From contig NZ_JAGIYQ010000002.1 in the NCBI RefSeq assembly GCF_017814275.1, positions 248,001 through 312,000 on the forward strand: 64,000 bases of DNA, written 5' to 3'. Positions 34,934-44,003 of the stretch are shown here, one piece after another. Origin of the DNA: Gottfriedia endophytica. Lineage in GTDB: Bacteria > Bacillota > Bacilli > Bacillales > Bacillaceae_G. The translations under genes and the position numbers were made by a program. How positions within the stretch are numbered: the first letter of the stretch is position 1; each line of letters begins with the position of its first letter. A model generated the notes under the pieces. It did no database searches and was not told the DNA's origin. It saw nothing but the letters and a program-made list of their open reading frames with translations.

Positions 34934-36166
34934 CTCTGTCGTTTTTAAGACATCTAAAATATTTTTTGAATTAATTTTTTGTTTACTTCTCCCTAGACCA
35001 ATTATATCCTCACCGAACTTATTTTTTAATTTTTGAATCGTTTCCATTAATGGCTCTTGCTTAGCATCTTGTTCATATGAGAATAAATCTAACTGTTTCG
35101 TTACCTCATCATGTGCAACTAAATTCGAAGTAGTTACCCCAATTAACCTGAGGGGTTCTCCATTCCAATTATTTTTCCACAGCTTCATAACTTCTTTAAA
35201 AATTGAACTTCCTTCTTGGATAGGAGATTGTGTTGTCATGCTTCGTGTGATAGTTTTGCGATCTTTGAAGCGGAGTGTAATACTGATTGTTTCAGCGTTT
35301 AATCCCTTTTTTCGTAGCCTATCACAAACACGATTCGATAATTTTTCAAAAGAAGATGCTATTATATGTTCATCTGAAACATCACTTGAAAAAGTTGAAG
35401 AATGCCCAATCGTTCGATAGGATAACATCCTACTTGGATCTACTTCCCTTTCATCAATTCCATTAGCATGATTCTTTAACGAAATACCATTACTCCCTAA
35501 CAATGCCTGAATTTTATTTATATCACTTTTCGCCAAATCTTCTATTGTATAGATTCCAATTGTATTTAATTTTTCTTCTGTCTTTAGTCCGACTCCATGC
35601 ATTTCTCTTATTTTCTTTGGCCATAACGTAAGTGGAACATCTCTTTTTCGTAATATTGTTATCCCTTGTGGCTTTTTAATGTCAGAGGCAGTTTTGGCTA
35701 AAAACTTATTGGGTGCAATTCCAATACTGCATGGTAACCCTAATTCATCCAATAGAATTTGTTGTATTTTTTTTGCGATTTCAATTGGATGACCTAAATC
35801 TCTACAATCAGTTATATCCAAGTATCCTTCGTCAATTGAAGCAGCCTCTACTAAAGGTGTGATCGTACCTAATTTTGCAAACATTTGTCGTGAAACCTTA
35901 CGATATAATTCATGGTTAGGTAGTTTAACAACCATGTTTGGGCATTTTTTTCGAGCCTCCCAAAGTGGCATTGTAGCTTTTAAACCGTATGCTCTAGCTT
36001 CATAACTTGCTGTAACAATAATGCCTCTACGCTCTTTTTCATTACCTGCAATAACTAAAGGTTTTCCTTTTAAAGAAGGATCATTTGCAATCTCAACGGA
36101 CGCAAAAAATGCATTCATATCAACATGTAATATTACACGACCATTTTTTGGTACCCAGGAATTCAT
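34931..36166 (-). CDS. polY1: DNA polymerase IV (DinB-type) PolY1
   Basis: A 411-residue Y-family translesion polymerase. Catalytic acidic residues are D16 in LHVDMNAF and D112/E113 in AASIDEGYLD. YGLKATMPLWEA and the helix-hairpin-helix MHGVGLKTEEKL are conserved. A beta-clamp-binding motif QLDLF lies near residue 377. It corresponds to B. subtilis YqjH. Unlike polY2 it has no LexA box upstream, in line with its SOS independence in B. subtilis. Confidence 0.95.
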   Translation of the reverse strand: MNSWVPKNGRVILHVDMNAFFASVEIANDPSLKGKPLVIAGNEKERRGIIVTASYEARAYGLKATMPLWEARKKCPNMVVKLPNHELYRKVSRQMFAKLGTITPLVEAASIDEGYLDITDCRDLGHPIEIAKKIQQILLDELGLPCSIGIAPNKFLAKTASDIKKPQGITILRKRDVPLTLWPKKIREMHGVGLKTEEKLNTIGIYTIEDLAKSDINKIQALLGSNGISLKNHANGIDEREVDPSRMLSYRTIGHSSTFSSDVSDEHIIASSFEKLSNRVCDRLRKKGLNAETISITLRFKDRKTITRSMTTQSPIQEGSSIFKEVMKLWKNNWNGEPLRLIGVTTSNLVAHDEVTKQLDLFSYEQDAKQEPLMETIQKLKNKFGEDIIGLGRSKQKINSKNILDVLKTTE

Positions 36167-36335
36167 TATGCCCCTCCTTTTTACAAGTTTATTTCCTTTC
36201 CTTAAAAACGAAAAAAAGATATGATGAGTATGTATTATTAAAGTAGCATAAATAAAGAAAAAATTGAAAGATAATAACTTTAAATTAAAATAGATGATAT
36301 AACATATGTTTGTTTATAGAAAGGAATGAAATCAT

Positions 36336-36716
36336 TTGAGTAATGAACAAAATATGACAATGTATGAATATATAGGAAAAGAAAAACTAGAGGAGCTTGT
36401 TGATACTTTTTACGGATATGTTTCAAAACACGAGAAATTATCTCCTATTTTTCCTGGCGATTGGGAAGAGACTGCTAGAAAACAAAAACTGTTTTTAACT
36501 CAATATTTAGGTGGACCACAATATTATAGCATGGAACGAGGACATCCACGAATGAGAGCTCGCCATTTACCATTTCCAATTACGATCGAACGTGCACATG
36601 ATTGGCTTGATTGTATGGAAAGAGCTATGAATGATGTAGGACTTGAAGATGAAATAAAAATCCCTTTATTAGGCCAGTTAAAAAATGTAGCATATCATAT
36701 GGTAAACCAAGAATAG
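36336..36716 (+). CDS. Group II truncated haemoglobin (YjbI-like)
   Basis: A 126-residue trHbO-type globin. Conserved features include the B-helix Tyr in DTFYGYV, SPIFPGDW, the QYLGGPQYYSMERGHPRMRARHLPF region with the proximal His, and a distal-pocket Trp in AHDWLDCM. In B. subtilis the globin gene lies beside yjbH, which is not present here; instead a DCC protein follows by 24 bases. The start is TTG at 36336 with AAAGGA upstream. A role in NO or oxygen handling is inferred from the family. Confidence 0.92.
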   Translation: MSNEQNMTMYEYIGKEKLEELVDTFYGYVSKHEKLSPIFPGDWEETARKQKLFLTQYLGGPQYYSMERGHPRMRARHLPFPITIERAHDWLDCMERAMNDVGLEDEIKIPLLGQLKNVAYHMVNQE

Positions 36717-36740
36717 ATAGAGAAAATTGGAGAAGATGAT

Positions 36741-37142
36741 ATGAAAGAAAGTCGAAAGATCATTCTATTCGATGGAGTATGCCAGTTCTGTAATGGATCC
36801 GTTAACTTTATCATTAAACAAGACGTTAAACAAAAATTTCTTTTTGCACCATTACAATCAGAATTTGGTAGTCAATTCCTTCAAAATCATCCAGAATTAA
36901 ATAATGTTGATTCTCTCGTTTTACTTGAAAACGAACATTATTTTATCTATTCAACTGCTGCATTAAAAATTGTTAAACAGTTAAAGTGGAAATGGAAATT
37001 TCTTTATGCGTTTATTTTAGTTCCAAAGCCAATAAGAGACTTTGTTTATAAACTAGTAGCGAAAAATCGCTATCGTCTGTTCGGTAAAATTGATACTTGC
37101 ATGGTTCCTACAAAAGAGATAAAAAAGCGCTTTTTAATATAG
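36741..37142 (+). CDS. DCC (DUF393) thiol-disulfide oxidoreductase family protein, YuxK-like
   Basis: A 133-residue protein with the signature FDGVCQFCNGSVNFI near residue 10, which contains the CXXC-like CQFC pair, and the DTCMV motif near the C-terminus. The family is thought to be thioredoxin-like, with unknown substrates. It is co-directional with the truncated globin and shares its terminator, suggesting a redox-linked pair. Confidence 0.87.
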   Translation: MKESRKIILFDGVCQFCNGSVNFIIKQDVKQKFLFAPLQSEFGSQFLQNHPELNNVDSLVLLENEHYFIYSTAALKIVKQLKWKWKFLYAFILVPKPIRDFVYKLVAKNRYRLFGKIDTCMVPTKEIKKRFLI

Positions 37143-37146
37143 TAAA

Positions 37147-37182
37147 TAACCCGTACTAGTAATTTTCTAGTACGGGTTTCTT
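37147..37182. terminator. Bidirectional terminator
   Basis: AACCCGTACTAG pairs with CTAGTACGGGTT around TAATTTT; serves the globin-DCC operon and the convergent yqjE. Confidence 0.9.
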
Positions 37183-37199
37183 TGTGTAGAACTATTTAA

Positions 37200-38318
37200 T
37201 TATTTAGCTACTTCTTCAATGATCGAAATAACTAACTCAGCAGTTTTCACAAGCTCTTTAACAGGCATTTTTTCATTTGTAGTATGAATTTCTTCGTATC
37301 CAATAGCAAGGTTTACAATTGGTAATCCGTGGCCAGCAAAAATGTTTGCATCAGATCCACCACCACTATGTTTTAATGCAGGTGTACGACCAATGTTTTG
37401 AGCAGCACGTTTTGCTACTTCAACTACATGATCTCCCTCTCCAAATTTGAAACCTGGATACATTACAATAACTTCCACTTCAGCTTTGCCACCCATTTCA
37501 GCTGCAGCTTCTTCAAAAGCAGCTTTCATTTTAGCAGCCTGGGCTTCCATTTTTTCATTAATTAATGAACGAGCTTCTGCAAGGATTTGAACGTAATCGC
37601 ATACGATATTTGTTGCAGATCCGCCTTCAAAACGGCCAATATTTGCTGTAGTTTCTTCATCAATACGACCTAATGGCATTTTAGAAATCGCTTTTGAAGC
37701 AATTGTAATTGCAGAAACACCTTTTTCAGGTGCAACACCAGCATGTGCAGTTTTTCCATAAATTTTCGCAATTACTTTAGCTTGTGTTGGAGCAGCAACA
37801 ATAATGTTCCCTACTTCTTCATCACTATCTAAAGCATAACCAAATTTAGTTGTAATTAATTTAGGATCAATTGCTTTTGCACCGTGAAGTCCTGATTCTT
37901 CACCAACTGAAATAATGAATTGAATTTCACCATGCTCAATATTTTTTTCTTTTAAAATTTTTGCTGCTTCAAGGAAAGCTGCAATTCCTGCTTTATCGTC
38001 AGCACCTAAAATTGTTGTACCATCAGTTACAATTTTACCGTCAACGATAGATGGTTTAATTCCTTTACCTGGAGTTACTGTATCCATATGACATGAGAAG
38101 AAGATACCATCTACTCCTTCTTTTGTTGCAGGAATCGTACAAATCAAGTTACCAGCACCGTGACCAGTAATTCCCATTGTGTCATCCTCAAAAACATTAA
38201 ACCCTAAATCTTCAAGTTTTTTCTTTAAAACCTTAGCAATTTCAGCCTCGTATTTTGTCTCAGAATCAACTTGTACTAATTCTAAAAATTCATCAACTAA
38301 GCGTTGTTCATTTACCAT
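37200..38318 (-). CDS. yqjE: M20 family peptidase T-like protein YqjE
   Basis: A 372-residue cytosolic zinc peptidase of the PepT/M20 type. Metal motifs are FSCHMDTV (about 74), GADDKAGIA, VGEESGLHG with the catalytic Glu, and a late HTTNE. A lid domain lies between about 180 and 290. The likely activity is an aminotripeptidase or related peptidase. It is in the same place as B. subtilis yqjE, downstream of yqjD, separated here by about 150 bases. Confidence 0.92.
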   Translation of the reverse strand: MVNEQRLVDEFLELVQVDSETKYEAEIAKVLKKKLEDLGFNVFEDDTMGITGHGAGNLICTIPATKEGVDGIFFSCHMDTVTPGKGIKPSIVDGKIVTDGTTILGADDKAGIAAFLEAAKILKEKNIEHGEIQFIISVGEESGLHGAKAIDPKLITTKFGYALDSDEEVGNIIVAAPTQAKVIAKIYGKTAHAGVAPEKGVSAITIASKAISKMPLGRIDEETTANIGRFEGGSATNIVCDYVQILAEARSLINEKMEAQAAKMKAAFEEAAAEMGGKAEVEVIVMYPGFKFGEGDHVVEVAKRAAQNIGRTPALKHSGGGSDANIFAGHGLPIVNLAIGYEEIHTTNEKMPVKELVKTAELVISIIEEVAK

Positions 38319-38464
38319 GTTTTCTACGCCTCCATCATATGTATGTAAAAAATCTTATAATGCTATAATAACACATAGCATTCTTTATAATACAGTATAA
38401 AACATTATTTAAGTTATTCATTAAAAATTTACAATATATCGAAATTTAGACTTTTCCAAAATTC

Positions 38465-40006
38465 TTATAACGGAATATTCCCGTGCTTTTTCATAGGACG
38501 ATGTTCACTTTTATTTTTTAATAGATCTAATGCTTGAATCAATTTCTCTCTCGTTTCAACTGGATCAATGATATCATCTACTAATCCATAACTTGCCGCT
38601 ACATATGGGTTTAAAAATGTGTCAGTATATGTTTGAATCCACTCTTCTCTTAACTGATTAGGATTTTCACTTTTTTCAATATCTTTTCCATAAAGAATGT
38701 TAACTGCTCCAGCACCGCCCATTACTGCAATTTCTGCATTCGGCCATGCAAAGACCATATCAGCACCGATTGATTTACTATTTAAAGCAACGTATGCCCC
38801 GCCGTACGCTTTTCGCGTAATAACAGTTATTTTAGGAACAGTTGCCTCTGAATAAGCGTATAAAAGCTTAGCTCCATGTCTAATAATTCCACCATGCTCT
38901 TGTTTTACACCAGGGAAAAAACCTGTTACATCAACAAATGTAATAAGTGGAATATTGAAGGAGTCACAAAAACGAATAAATCGTGCACCTTTATCAGATG
39001 AATGTAAATCTAGTCCACCCGCCATTACTTTTGGTTGGTTACATACAAGTCCCACTACTTTTCCATTTAATCTAGCAAATCCGACTACTAAATTTTTCGC
39101 AAAATGTTCTTGTACTTCTAAAAATGACTCATCATCAACTAAGTCACCTATGATCTTTTTAACATCATATGGGCGATTGGATTCTTCTGGAATATGATTA
39201 AGCAATTCTGAACAATCTTTTTGGTTCTCTTCAGATAACGGTAAACTTTCTTCCCAATGCTGAGGTAAATAAGATAAAAGATCGCGTACTAAGTCTAAAG
39301 CTTCCTGTTCATTATTTGCTTGAAAATGAGCATTCCCGCTTACTTCATTATGTACTTTTGCTCCACCTAATTCTTCTGCAGAAATAATTTCTCCAGTTAC
39401 ACTTTCGATAACCTTAGGTCCTGTGATAAACATTTGGCTACTTTCTTTTACCATGATGACAAAATCAGTAATTGCTGGAGAATATACTGCTCCACCAGCA
39501 CAAGGTCCCATTATGACAGATATTTGGGGAACAACGCCAGAATAAATTGTATTACGATAAAAGACGTGTCCATAGCCATCTAATGACAGTACGCCTTCTT
39601 GGATTCTTGCACCTCCAGAATCATTCAGTCCAATAATCGGTGCTTTGTTTTGTACTGCTAAATCCATTAACTGGCTTATTTTTTTTGCGTGCATTTCTCC
39701 AAGTGCACCACCGAATACAGTAAAATCTTGGGAAAAAACAAAAACTGTTCTACCATTTATTTTTCCATACCCGGTTACTACTCCATCACAAGCTCCGTCT
39801 TGATCTGCCATACCAAATTCTGTACAGCGATGCTGAACAAAAGAATAGAGTTCCACAAATGATCCTTCATCTAATAACATGTCTATCCGTTCTCTTGCTG
39901 TAAATTTCCCACGCTCATGTTGCTTAGCAATTCGATCGATTCCGCCACCTAACTCTATTTCTGCTTTACGATCATATAAATTATAAATAGCTTCGTACTT
40001 ATTCAT
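38465..40006 (-). CDS. yqjD: Propionyl-CoA (acyl-CoA) carboxylase beta subunit YqjD/PccB
   Basis: A 513-residue carboxyltransferase subunit of biotin-dependent acyl-CoA carboxylase. Both crotonase-like halves are present, with oxyanion-hole segments GGARIQEGV and GGAYVALNSK and the AWPNAEIAVMGGAGAVN motif. It makes methylmalonyl-CoA from propionyl-CoA with a biotin carboxylase subunit not encoded here. The ATG at 40006 overlaps the mce stop by eight bases (ATGAATAA) and has GGGG upstream. The adjacent epimerase and the mutase at 48-52 kb support a propionate role. Confidence 0.93.
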   Translation of the reverse strand: MNKYEAIYNLYDRKAEIELGGGIDRIAKQHERGKFTARERIDMLLDEGSFVELYSFVQHRCTEFGMADQDGACDGVVTGYGKINGRTVFVFSQDFTVFGGALGEMHAKKISQLMDLAVQNKAPIIGLNDSGGARIQEGVLSLDGYGHVFYRNTIYSGVVPQISVIMGPCAGGAVYSPAITDFVIMVKESSQMFITGPKVIESVTGEIISAEELGGAKVHNEVSGNAHFQANNEQEALDLVRDLLSYLPQHWEESLPLSEENQKDCSELLNHIPEESNRPYDVKKIIGDLVDDESFLEVQEHFAKNLVVGFARLNGKVVGLVCNQPKVMAGGLDLHSSDKGARFIRFCDSFNIPLITFVDVTGFFPGVKQEHGGIIRHGAKLLYAYSEATVPKITVITRKAYGGAYVALNSKSIGADMVFAWPNAEIAVMGGAGAVNILYGKDIEKSENPNQLREEWIQTYTDTFLNPYVAASYGLVDDIIDPVETREKLIQALDLLKNKSEHRPMKKHGNIPL

Positions 40007-40409
40007 TTTGGAAATCCCCTTTTTCAACAAGTTCAATTAACATGCCAAATGCTTTTGGATGAATAAATGCAATCTTAGATCCATGGCTTCCTTTTTGAGG
40101 TGTTTCATTAATCAGTTGAACACCTTTTTCCTTTAAATCCACAATTGTTGTTTCAATATTCTGAACTTCAAATGCAATATGATGTAACCCTTCTCCTCTT
40201 TTTTGCAAAAAAGATTGTAAGGATTTATTACATTCAAATGGTTCGATTAATTCAATACTTGTCCCATTTGTAGGAAAAAATGCAACATTAACCCCTTGAC
40301 TGTCAACAGTTTCTTGATGTGTACATTTAAGACCTAATTTTTCATATTGTGAAAGACTTTCGTTAATATTTTTTACACAAATGGCAATGTGATCAATATT
40401 TGAAATCAT
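39999..40409 (-). CDS. mce: Methylmalonyl-CoA epimerase (YqjC)
   Basis: A 136-residue VOC-fold enzyme that interconverts (S)- and (R)-methylmalonyl-CoA. The N-terminal IDHIAICVKNINESLSQYEKLG, GEGLHHIAFEV in the middle and a C-terminal GMLIELVEK give the expected metal ligands H7, H86-region and E. It is translationally coupled to yqjD, linking carboxylation and epimerisation. It corresponds to B. subtilis yqjC. Confidence 0.93.
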   Translation of the reverse strand: MISNIDHIAICVKNINESLSQYEKLGLKCTHQETVDSQGVNVAFFPTNGTSIELIEPFECNKSLQSFLQKRGEGLHHIAFEVQNIETTIVDLKEKGVQLINETPQKGSHGSKIAFIHPKAFGMLIELVEKGDFQNE

Positions 40410-40553
40410 AGCTAGTCCCCCTATAAAAACTATTCATTTGTACTATTCGTATGTTAAAATTGTACTAGAATTGTTAGCAAAATAAAACGATATTTTCTGA
40501 CAAAAATAAAAATTCTGTAAAAAAATACACATTAATGAAGGAGATTCCTTATC

Positions 40554-40646
40554 ATGAATAAAAAAATGCAAAAATTCTTTGTTATTGTGATGCTTGTATC
40601 AATTCTTGCTACATCACTATTAGCTGGTATTGCAGCATTTCTATAA
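40554..40646 (+). CDS. prli42: Prli42-like stressosome-associated membrane microprotein
   Basis: A 30-codon gene below usual length cut-offs. The ATG follows GAAGGAG by ten bases. A short basic N-terminus (MNKKMQK) is followed by one membrane helix ending in the TSLLAGIAAFL pattern typical of Prli42. In Listeria Prli42 anchors the RsbR stressosome to the membrane and relays stress to sigma-B. It has its own terminator and lies opposite the mce-yqjD operon. Confidence 0.8.
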   Translation: MNKKMQKFFVIVMLVSILATSLLAGIAAFL

Positions 40647-40690
40647 AATAACAAACTTTTCTTTTGTAGAGAATCATATAAGATCATAAT

Positions 40691-40734
40691 AAAAAGGATA
40701 GTAACAACGATTACGTTGCTGCTATCCTTTTTTT
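40691..40734. terminator. Bidirectional terminator between prli42 and yqjB
   Basis: AAAAAGGATAG...CAAC pairs with GTTG...CTATCCTTTTTTT around GATTAC. Confidence 0.88.
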
Positions 40735-40739
40735 ACGCT

Positions 40740-41258
40740 CTATCTGATTGCACCTTTTTCTTTTGCTAATTGTTCAAAAGACTTACTTGTATTTACAATA
40801 AATACCTTTGTTCCAATTGGTACTTTTTCATAAAGCTCGTTTACTTCTTCATTTCTCATTCGAACACAACCATTAGAGATGTATTTTCCAATAGAGGTTG
40901 GATCATTATTTCCATGGATTCCATAGATCGTGCCATCTGTATTTTCTGCATCAAAACCAATCCACCTTGAGCCTAATGGATTTCTAGGATCTCCGCCTGG
41001 AATTTTTTTCTTTCTAAAATAAGGGTTTTTCACCTTAAAGACTACATTGAACAAACCCTCTGGAGTTAATTTAGGTGTTTTGCCAGTTGCAACGGAATAT
41101 ACTTTTTGGATTTTCCCTTCATTAATAAAAGCTAATTTATTGATACTTTTGTTTATGATAATAAATGGATCACCAGCTCTTGGATTATCACCTAGTGGCC
41201 ATAATGGATTTATGATGATCATAATTGCTAGCATAAACTTTATCATACAAATCATCAC
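40740..41258 (-). CDS. yqjB: L,D-transpeptidase YqjB (YkuD domain)
   Basis: A 172-residue exported protein with a hydrophobic N-terminus (about 3-20) and a YkuD domain. The catalytic motif is HGNN...SNGCVRM, with the nucleophile Cys in NGC around residue 131. Such enzymes form or remodel 3-3 peptidoglycan crosslinks or attach proteins. The length and place match B. subtilis YqjB. It overlaps yqjA by four bases and is co-transcribed with it. Confidence 0.9.
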   Translation of the reverse strand: MMICMIKFMLAIMIIINPLWPLGDNPRAGDPFIIINKSINKLAFINEGKIQKVYSVATGKTPKLTPEGLFNVVFKVKNPYFRKKKIPGGDPRNPLGSRWIGFDAENTDGTIYGIHGNNDPTSIGKYISNGCVRMRNEEVNELYEKVPIGTKVFIVNTSKSFEQLAKEKGAIR

Positions 41259-42223
41259 CTACTTTTATTAACATATTTCTCCACATACCTCTTTTTTACT
41301 ACTAAAAAATTTTCCATTTCATGAATTATATTAAGAACGGCAGCTCTCGTTTCAAAGTCATCTGAGTTTTTCGGTAAAGGCATTGAACGGAACATTTCAT
41401 ATAGTTCATCTAATTGATGTAACGAGATAATACCTGTGCTATTTGGGTTTAATGAGAAACAAATATCGTGGAAGAAATCACTTAATATTTTAGATTGTTC
41501 ATTCTCTTTTTTGACAATTTTTAATGAATTAATAATTCTTTTCAATATCTCTAATTGTCTTTCTCTCATAGCAACATATTCATAATCTTCATCATTTGAG
41601 GAACGAAAAAAATGATTATCTATTTCAAGCTTTGATATCCTCTTTGCAATACCTATCTTTTTTTCGATTTGATTTACCTCTTTTAAATCAAATTTTTCTT
41701 CTGGCGAATTTAAAAAGACAGAGATCGCATCTAAAATTAAAATAAATCCATTTTCAATTTCTTTTTTATAAAGATTAACCTTATGCTCTAAACTCGGCAT
41801 GTATAAATTAAAGAGAAGAGCAACCCCAATTCCAATTGAAATGACATAAAGTTCATTTAGTACAATATGTAGTGAGATTTTTTGTAACGAATAAATATGT
41901 ACCATTATTACCGAGCTAGAAATCACTCCTTCTTGAATGTTTAACATGACTAAAGTTGGAATAAAAAACAGTAATAATAGCGCTATTCCAAAAGGATTGA
42001 ATCCAAATACGGAGAAAAAGAAATAACAAAAGACAAGAACGACTACGCAAGCAGAATATCTCCTTATTGAAGTTTCTAGCGATCTTTTCTTAGTCGGTTG
42101 AATACATAAAATTGTTAAAATACCTGCTGAAGAATAAAAATTTAGACCTAATGATTGGGCTATAAAAATAGCTGTTGCACTTCCAAGTGCTGTTTTAATA
42201 ACGCGAGAACCTATTTTAAACAT
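41255..42223 (-). CDS. yqjA: YqjA, aromatic acid exporter-like (DUF939/FUSC-type) membrane protein
   Basis: A 322-residue protein. The N-terminal half has four to five membrane helices (about 10-140) with the motifs KTALGSATAIFIAQSLGLNF and TKKRSLETSIRRYSAC, typical of ArAE_1/FUSC-type proteins. The C-terminal half is cytosolic and helical. The substrate is unknown. The gene order yqjA-yqjB just after the art operon is that of B. subtilis. Confidence 0.87.
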   Translation of the reverse strand: MFKIGSRVIKTALGSATAIFIAQSLGLNFYSSAGILTILCIQPTKKRSLETSIRRYSACVVVLVFCYFFFSVFGFNPFGIALLLLFFIPTLVMLNIQEGVISSSVIMVHIYSLQKISLHIVLNELYVISIGIGVALLFNLYMPSLEHKVNLYKKEIENGFILILDAISVFLNSPEEKFDLKEVNQIEKKIGIAKRISKLEIDNHFFRSSNDEDYEYVAMRERQLEILKRIINSLKIVKKENEQSKILSDFFHDICFSLNPNSTGIISLHQLDELYEMFRSMPLPKNSDDFETRAAVLNIIHEMENFLVVKKRYVEKYVNKSR

Positions 42224-42466
42224 TTCATCACCTAGTTGACTACATCATAATTGAAAGGATTTCCTCACAAATATAAAAGTAAATAGATTATTTCGCAATA
42301 ATCATTACTAGAAATTTGAACATTTATGATCGAATGATGCCATTAATTCAAAAAAATTTCATAATTGAACAAAATTCATCAAAAATCTGTTCCTACCTTT
42401 TATTATTATTTGAAAAACTAGATAAAATATTATATTGAAAATGGATAGTAAAAGAACCTTTACAAA

Positions 42467-42684
42467 GGCTGTTTTCGTATACATTGTTGCTTTTCAGTAT
42501 TTGTAATTTCCACTCCAGGATGCTCGCTTTCCTAGGGGCGTGAGCTGAGCTTCCTCGTCGCTATCGCTCCTGTGGGGTCTCAGCCTTCCCGCATCTCCCA
42601 CAGGAGCCCGTCACCCTTCCGTTCCAATCATTTTCTGTCTTTTAAATTACAAAAACTAAAAAAACAATCTTAAAAAAAAGAGCC
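42467..42684 (+). mobile_element. MITE copy M6, full length with perfect 8-bp target duplication
   Basis: A 218-bp element from GGCTGTTTTCGTATACATTG to TTAAAAAAAAGAGCC, bordered by TTTACAAA at 42459-42466 and 42685-42692. The ends are imperfect inverted repeats. The centre is a GC-rich palindrome (CCTAGGGGCGTGAGCTGAGC ... CAGCCTTCCCGCATCTCCCA). No protein is encoded. It fills most of 42224-42742. Confidence 0.9.
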
Positions 42685-42742
42685 TTTACAAAATATTCCA
42701 TAATTCTTTTCTAAAAGTTCTTTTTATATTCATCCACCAGTA

Positions 42743-42778
42743 CAAAAAAACGCTCAGTGAGTTTATTCACTGAGCATT
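42743..42778 (-). terminator. Terminator of the small membrane protein gene at 42811
   Basis: CGCTCAGTGA pairs with TCACTGAGC, followed on the minus strand by TTTTTTT. Confidence 0.85.
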
Positions 42779-42810
42779 AGATATCACTTAATTATTGACT
42801 AATAATCTTA

Positions 42811-43047
42811 TTAATTAAAAATATTAAATCCTCCAATGATTAGTATAAAGGTCACTAATATAATACCAATAATCGATTTTATTTTAATAAATATAATTGC
42901 ATCCTCAGACGGTTCAGGTTCTTCACTATACATCCACCTTTTCCCCCACAAGAAACTTTCTTCAGGGTAAAAATACGACCATATTAATATTCCATAAAAA
43001 GGTAGCGTAATAAGAATAAACATAATAAACATAATAAATTCAAACAA
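42811..43047 (-). CDS. Small two-helix membrane protein
   Basis: A 78-residue protein of unknown function: a helix at about 2-23, an acidic central loop (WMYSEEPEPSEDA) and a second helix at about 55-76. The TTG at 43047 is chosen because GGAGGG lies seven bases upstream. An in-frame GTG at 43068 precedes that site and has none of its own. It is monocistronic with a clear terminator. Confidence 0.55.
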   Translation of the reverse strand: MFEFIMFIMFILITLPFYGILIWSYFYPEESFLWGKRWMYSEEPEPSEDAIIFIKIKSIIGIILVTFILIIGGFNIFN

Positions 43048-43225
43048 CTTAATCCCTCCATTAAACACTAAGATTTATTTTATTTTTGAGACAAAAATTA
43101 TTTTAAGTTCATAATACATTTTATGTGTAAAATATCGTTTCTCTCTTTTGTTTCGAAAAACCTCTTTCTATGCTTCTTTTATTTTCATATTATTCAACAA
43201 ATAGTTAGAATTGTTGATTTTACAA

Positions 43226-43272
43226 CAAAAAAGAGTAAGTAAACAGAAACTTTTTCTGCATACTTACCCTTT
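43226..43272 (-). terminator. Terminator of the art operon
   Basis: GAGTAAGT...CAGAAA pairs with TTTCTG...ACTTACCC, followed on the minus strand by a T-run; it lies nine bases past the artR stop. Confidence 0.82.
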
Positions 43273-43280
43273 TCCATTAA

Positions 43281-44003
43281 TTATAAAACTTTCTCCAAAA
43301 AGCTACTTGCACGTTCTGTCTTTGGTGAAGAGAAAAATTCTACTGGATTAGCATCCTCTATTAACTTTCCTTCATCCAAGAATAGAATACGGTCTGCTAC
43401 TTCTTTCGCAAAGCCCATTTCATGTGTCACAATGATCATTGTCATTCCAGTATGTGCGAGTGATTTCATTACATCCAGTACTTCTTTAACCATTTCAGGA
43501 TCAAGAGCAGAAGTCGGTTCATCAAATAACATAATGTTTGGTTGCATTGCTAATGCACGAGCAATAGCTACACGTTGTTTCTGACCTCCAGATAATTGAG
43601 GAGGATATACATTGGCTTTATCCTTTAGCCCAATTTTATCAAGTAAATCATCGGCTATTTTCATTGCTTCATTTTTACTGATTCCCTTAACATTTATTGG
43701 AGCATACGTAATATTTTCTAAAACACTCATATGAGGGAATAAGTGAAAATGTTGAAAAACCATCCCAACGTTTTCTCTTATTTTCATCATATCGATTTTA
43801 GGATCTGTAATTTCGTCATGATTAATAAAAATTTCACCAGAAGTCGGAGATTCTAATAAATTCATGCATCTTAAAAATGTTGATTTTCCTGAGCCAGAAG
43901 GACCAATTATGGCAACAACTGACCCTTCTTCAATCGTTGTAGAAATATTTTTTAAAACTTCTATTTTACCAAAGTTTTTAACTAAATTATTTATTTTAAT
44001 CAT
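43281..44003 (-). CDS. artR: Arginine ABC transporter ATP-binding protein ArtR (YqiZ)
   Basis: A 240-residue ABC ATPase of the polar amino acid uptake class. Walker A is GPSGSGKST, the signature [15 protein letters not shown], Walker [13 protein letters not shown], and the H-loop IIVTHE. It overlaps artQ by eight bases. The gene order artP-artQ-artR followed by yqjA equals B. subtilis yqiXYZ-yqjA, which supports arginine rather than glutamine as the substrate, as does an ArgR-like box upstream of artP. Confidence 0.9.
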   Translation of the reverse strand: MIKINNLVKNFGKIEVLKNISTTIEEGSVVAIIGPSGSGKSTFLRCMNLLESPTSGEIFINHDEITDPKIDMMKIRENVGMVFQHFHLFPHMSVLENITYAPINVKGISKNEAMKIADDLLDKIGLKDKANVYPPQLSGGQKQRVAIARALAMQPNIMLFDEPTSALDPEMVKEVLDVMKSLAHTGMTMIIVTHEMGFAKEVADRILFLDEGKLIEDANPVEFFSSPKTERASSFLEKVL

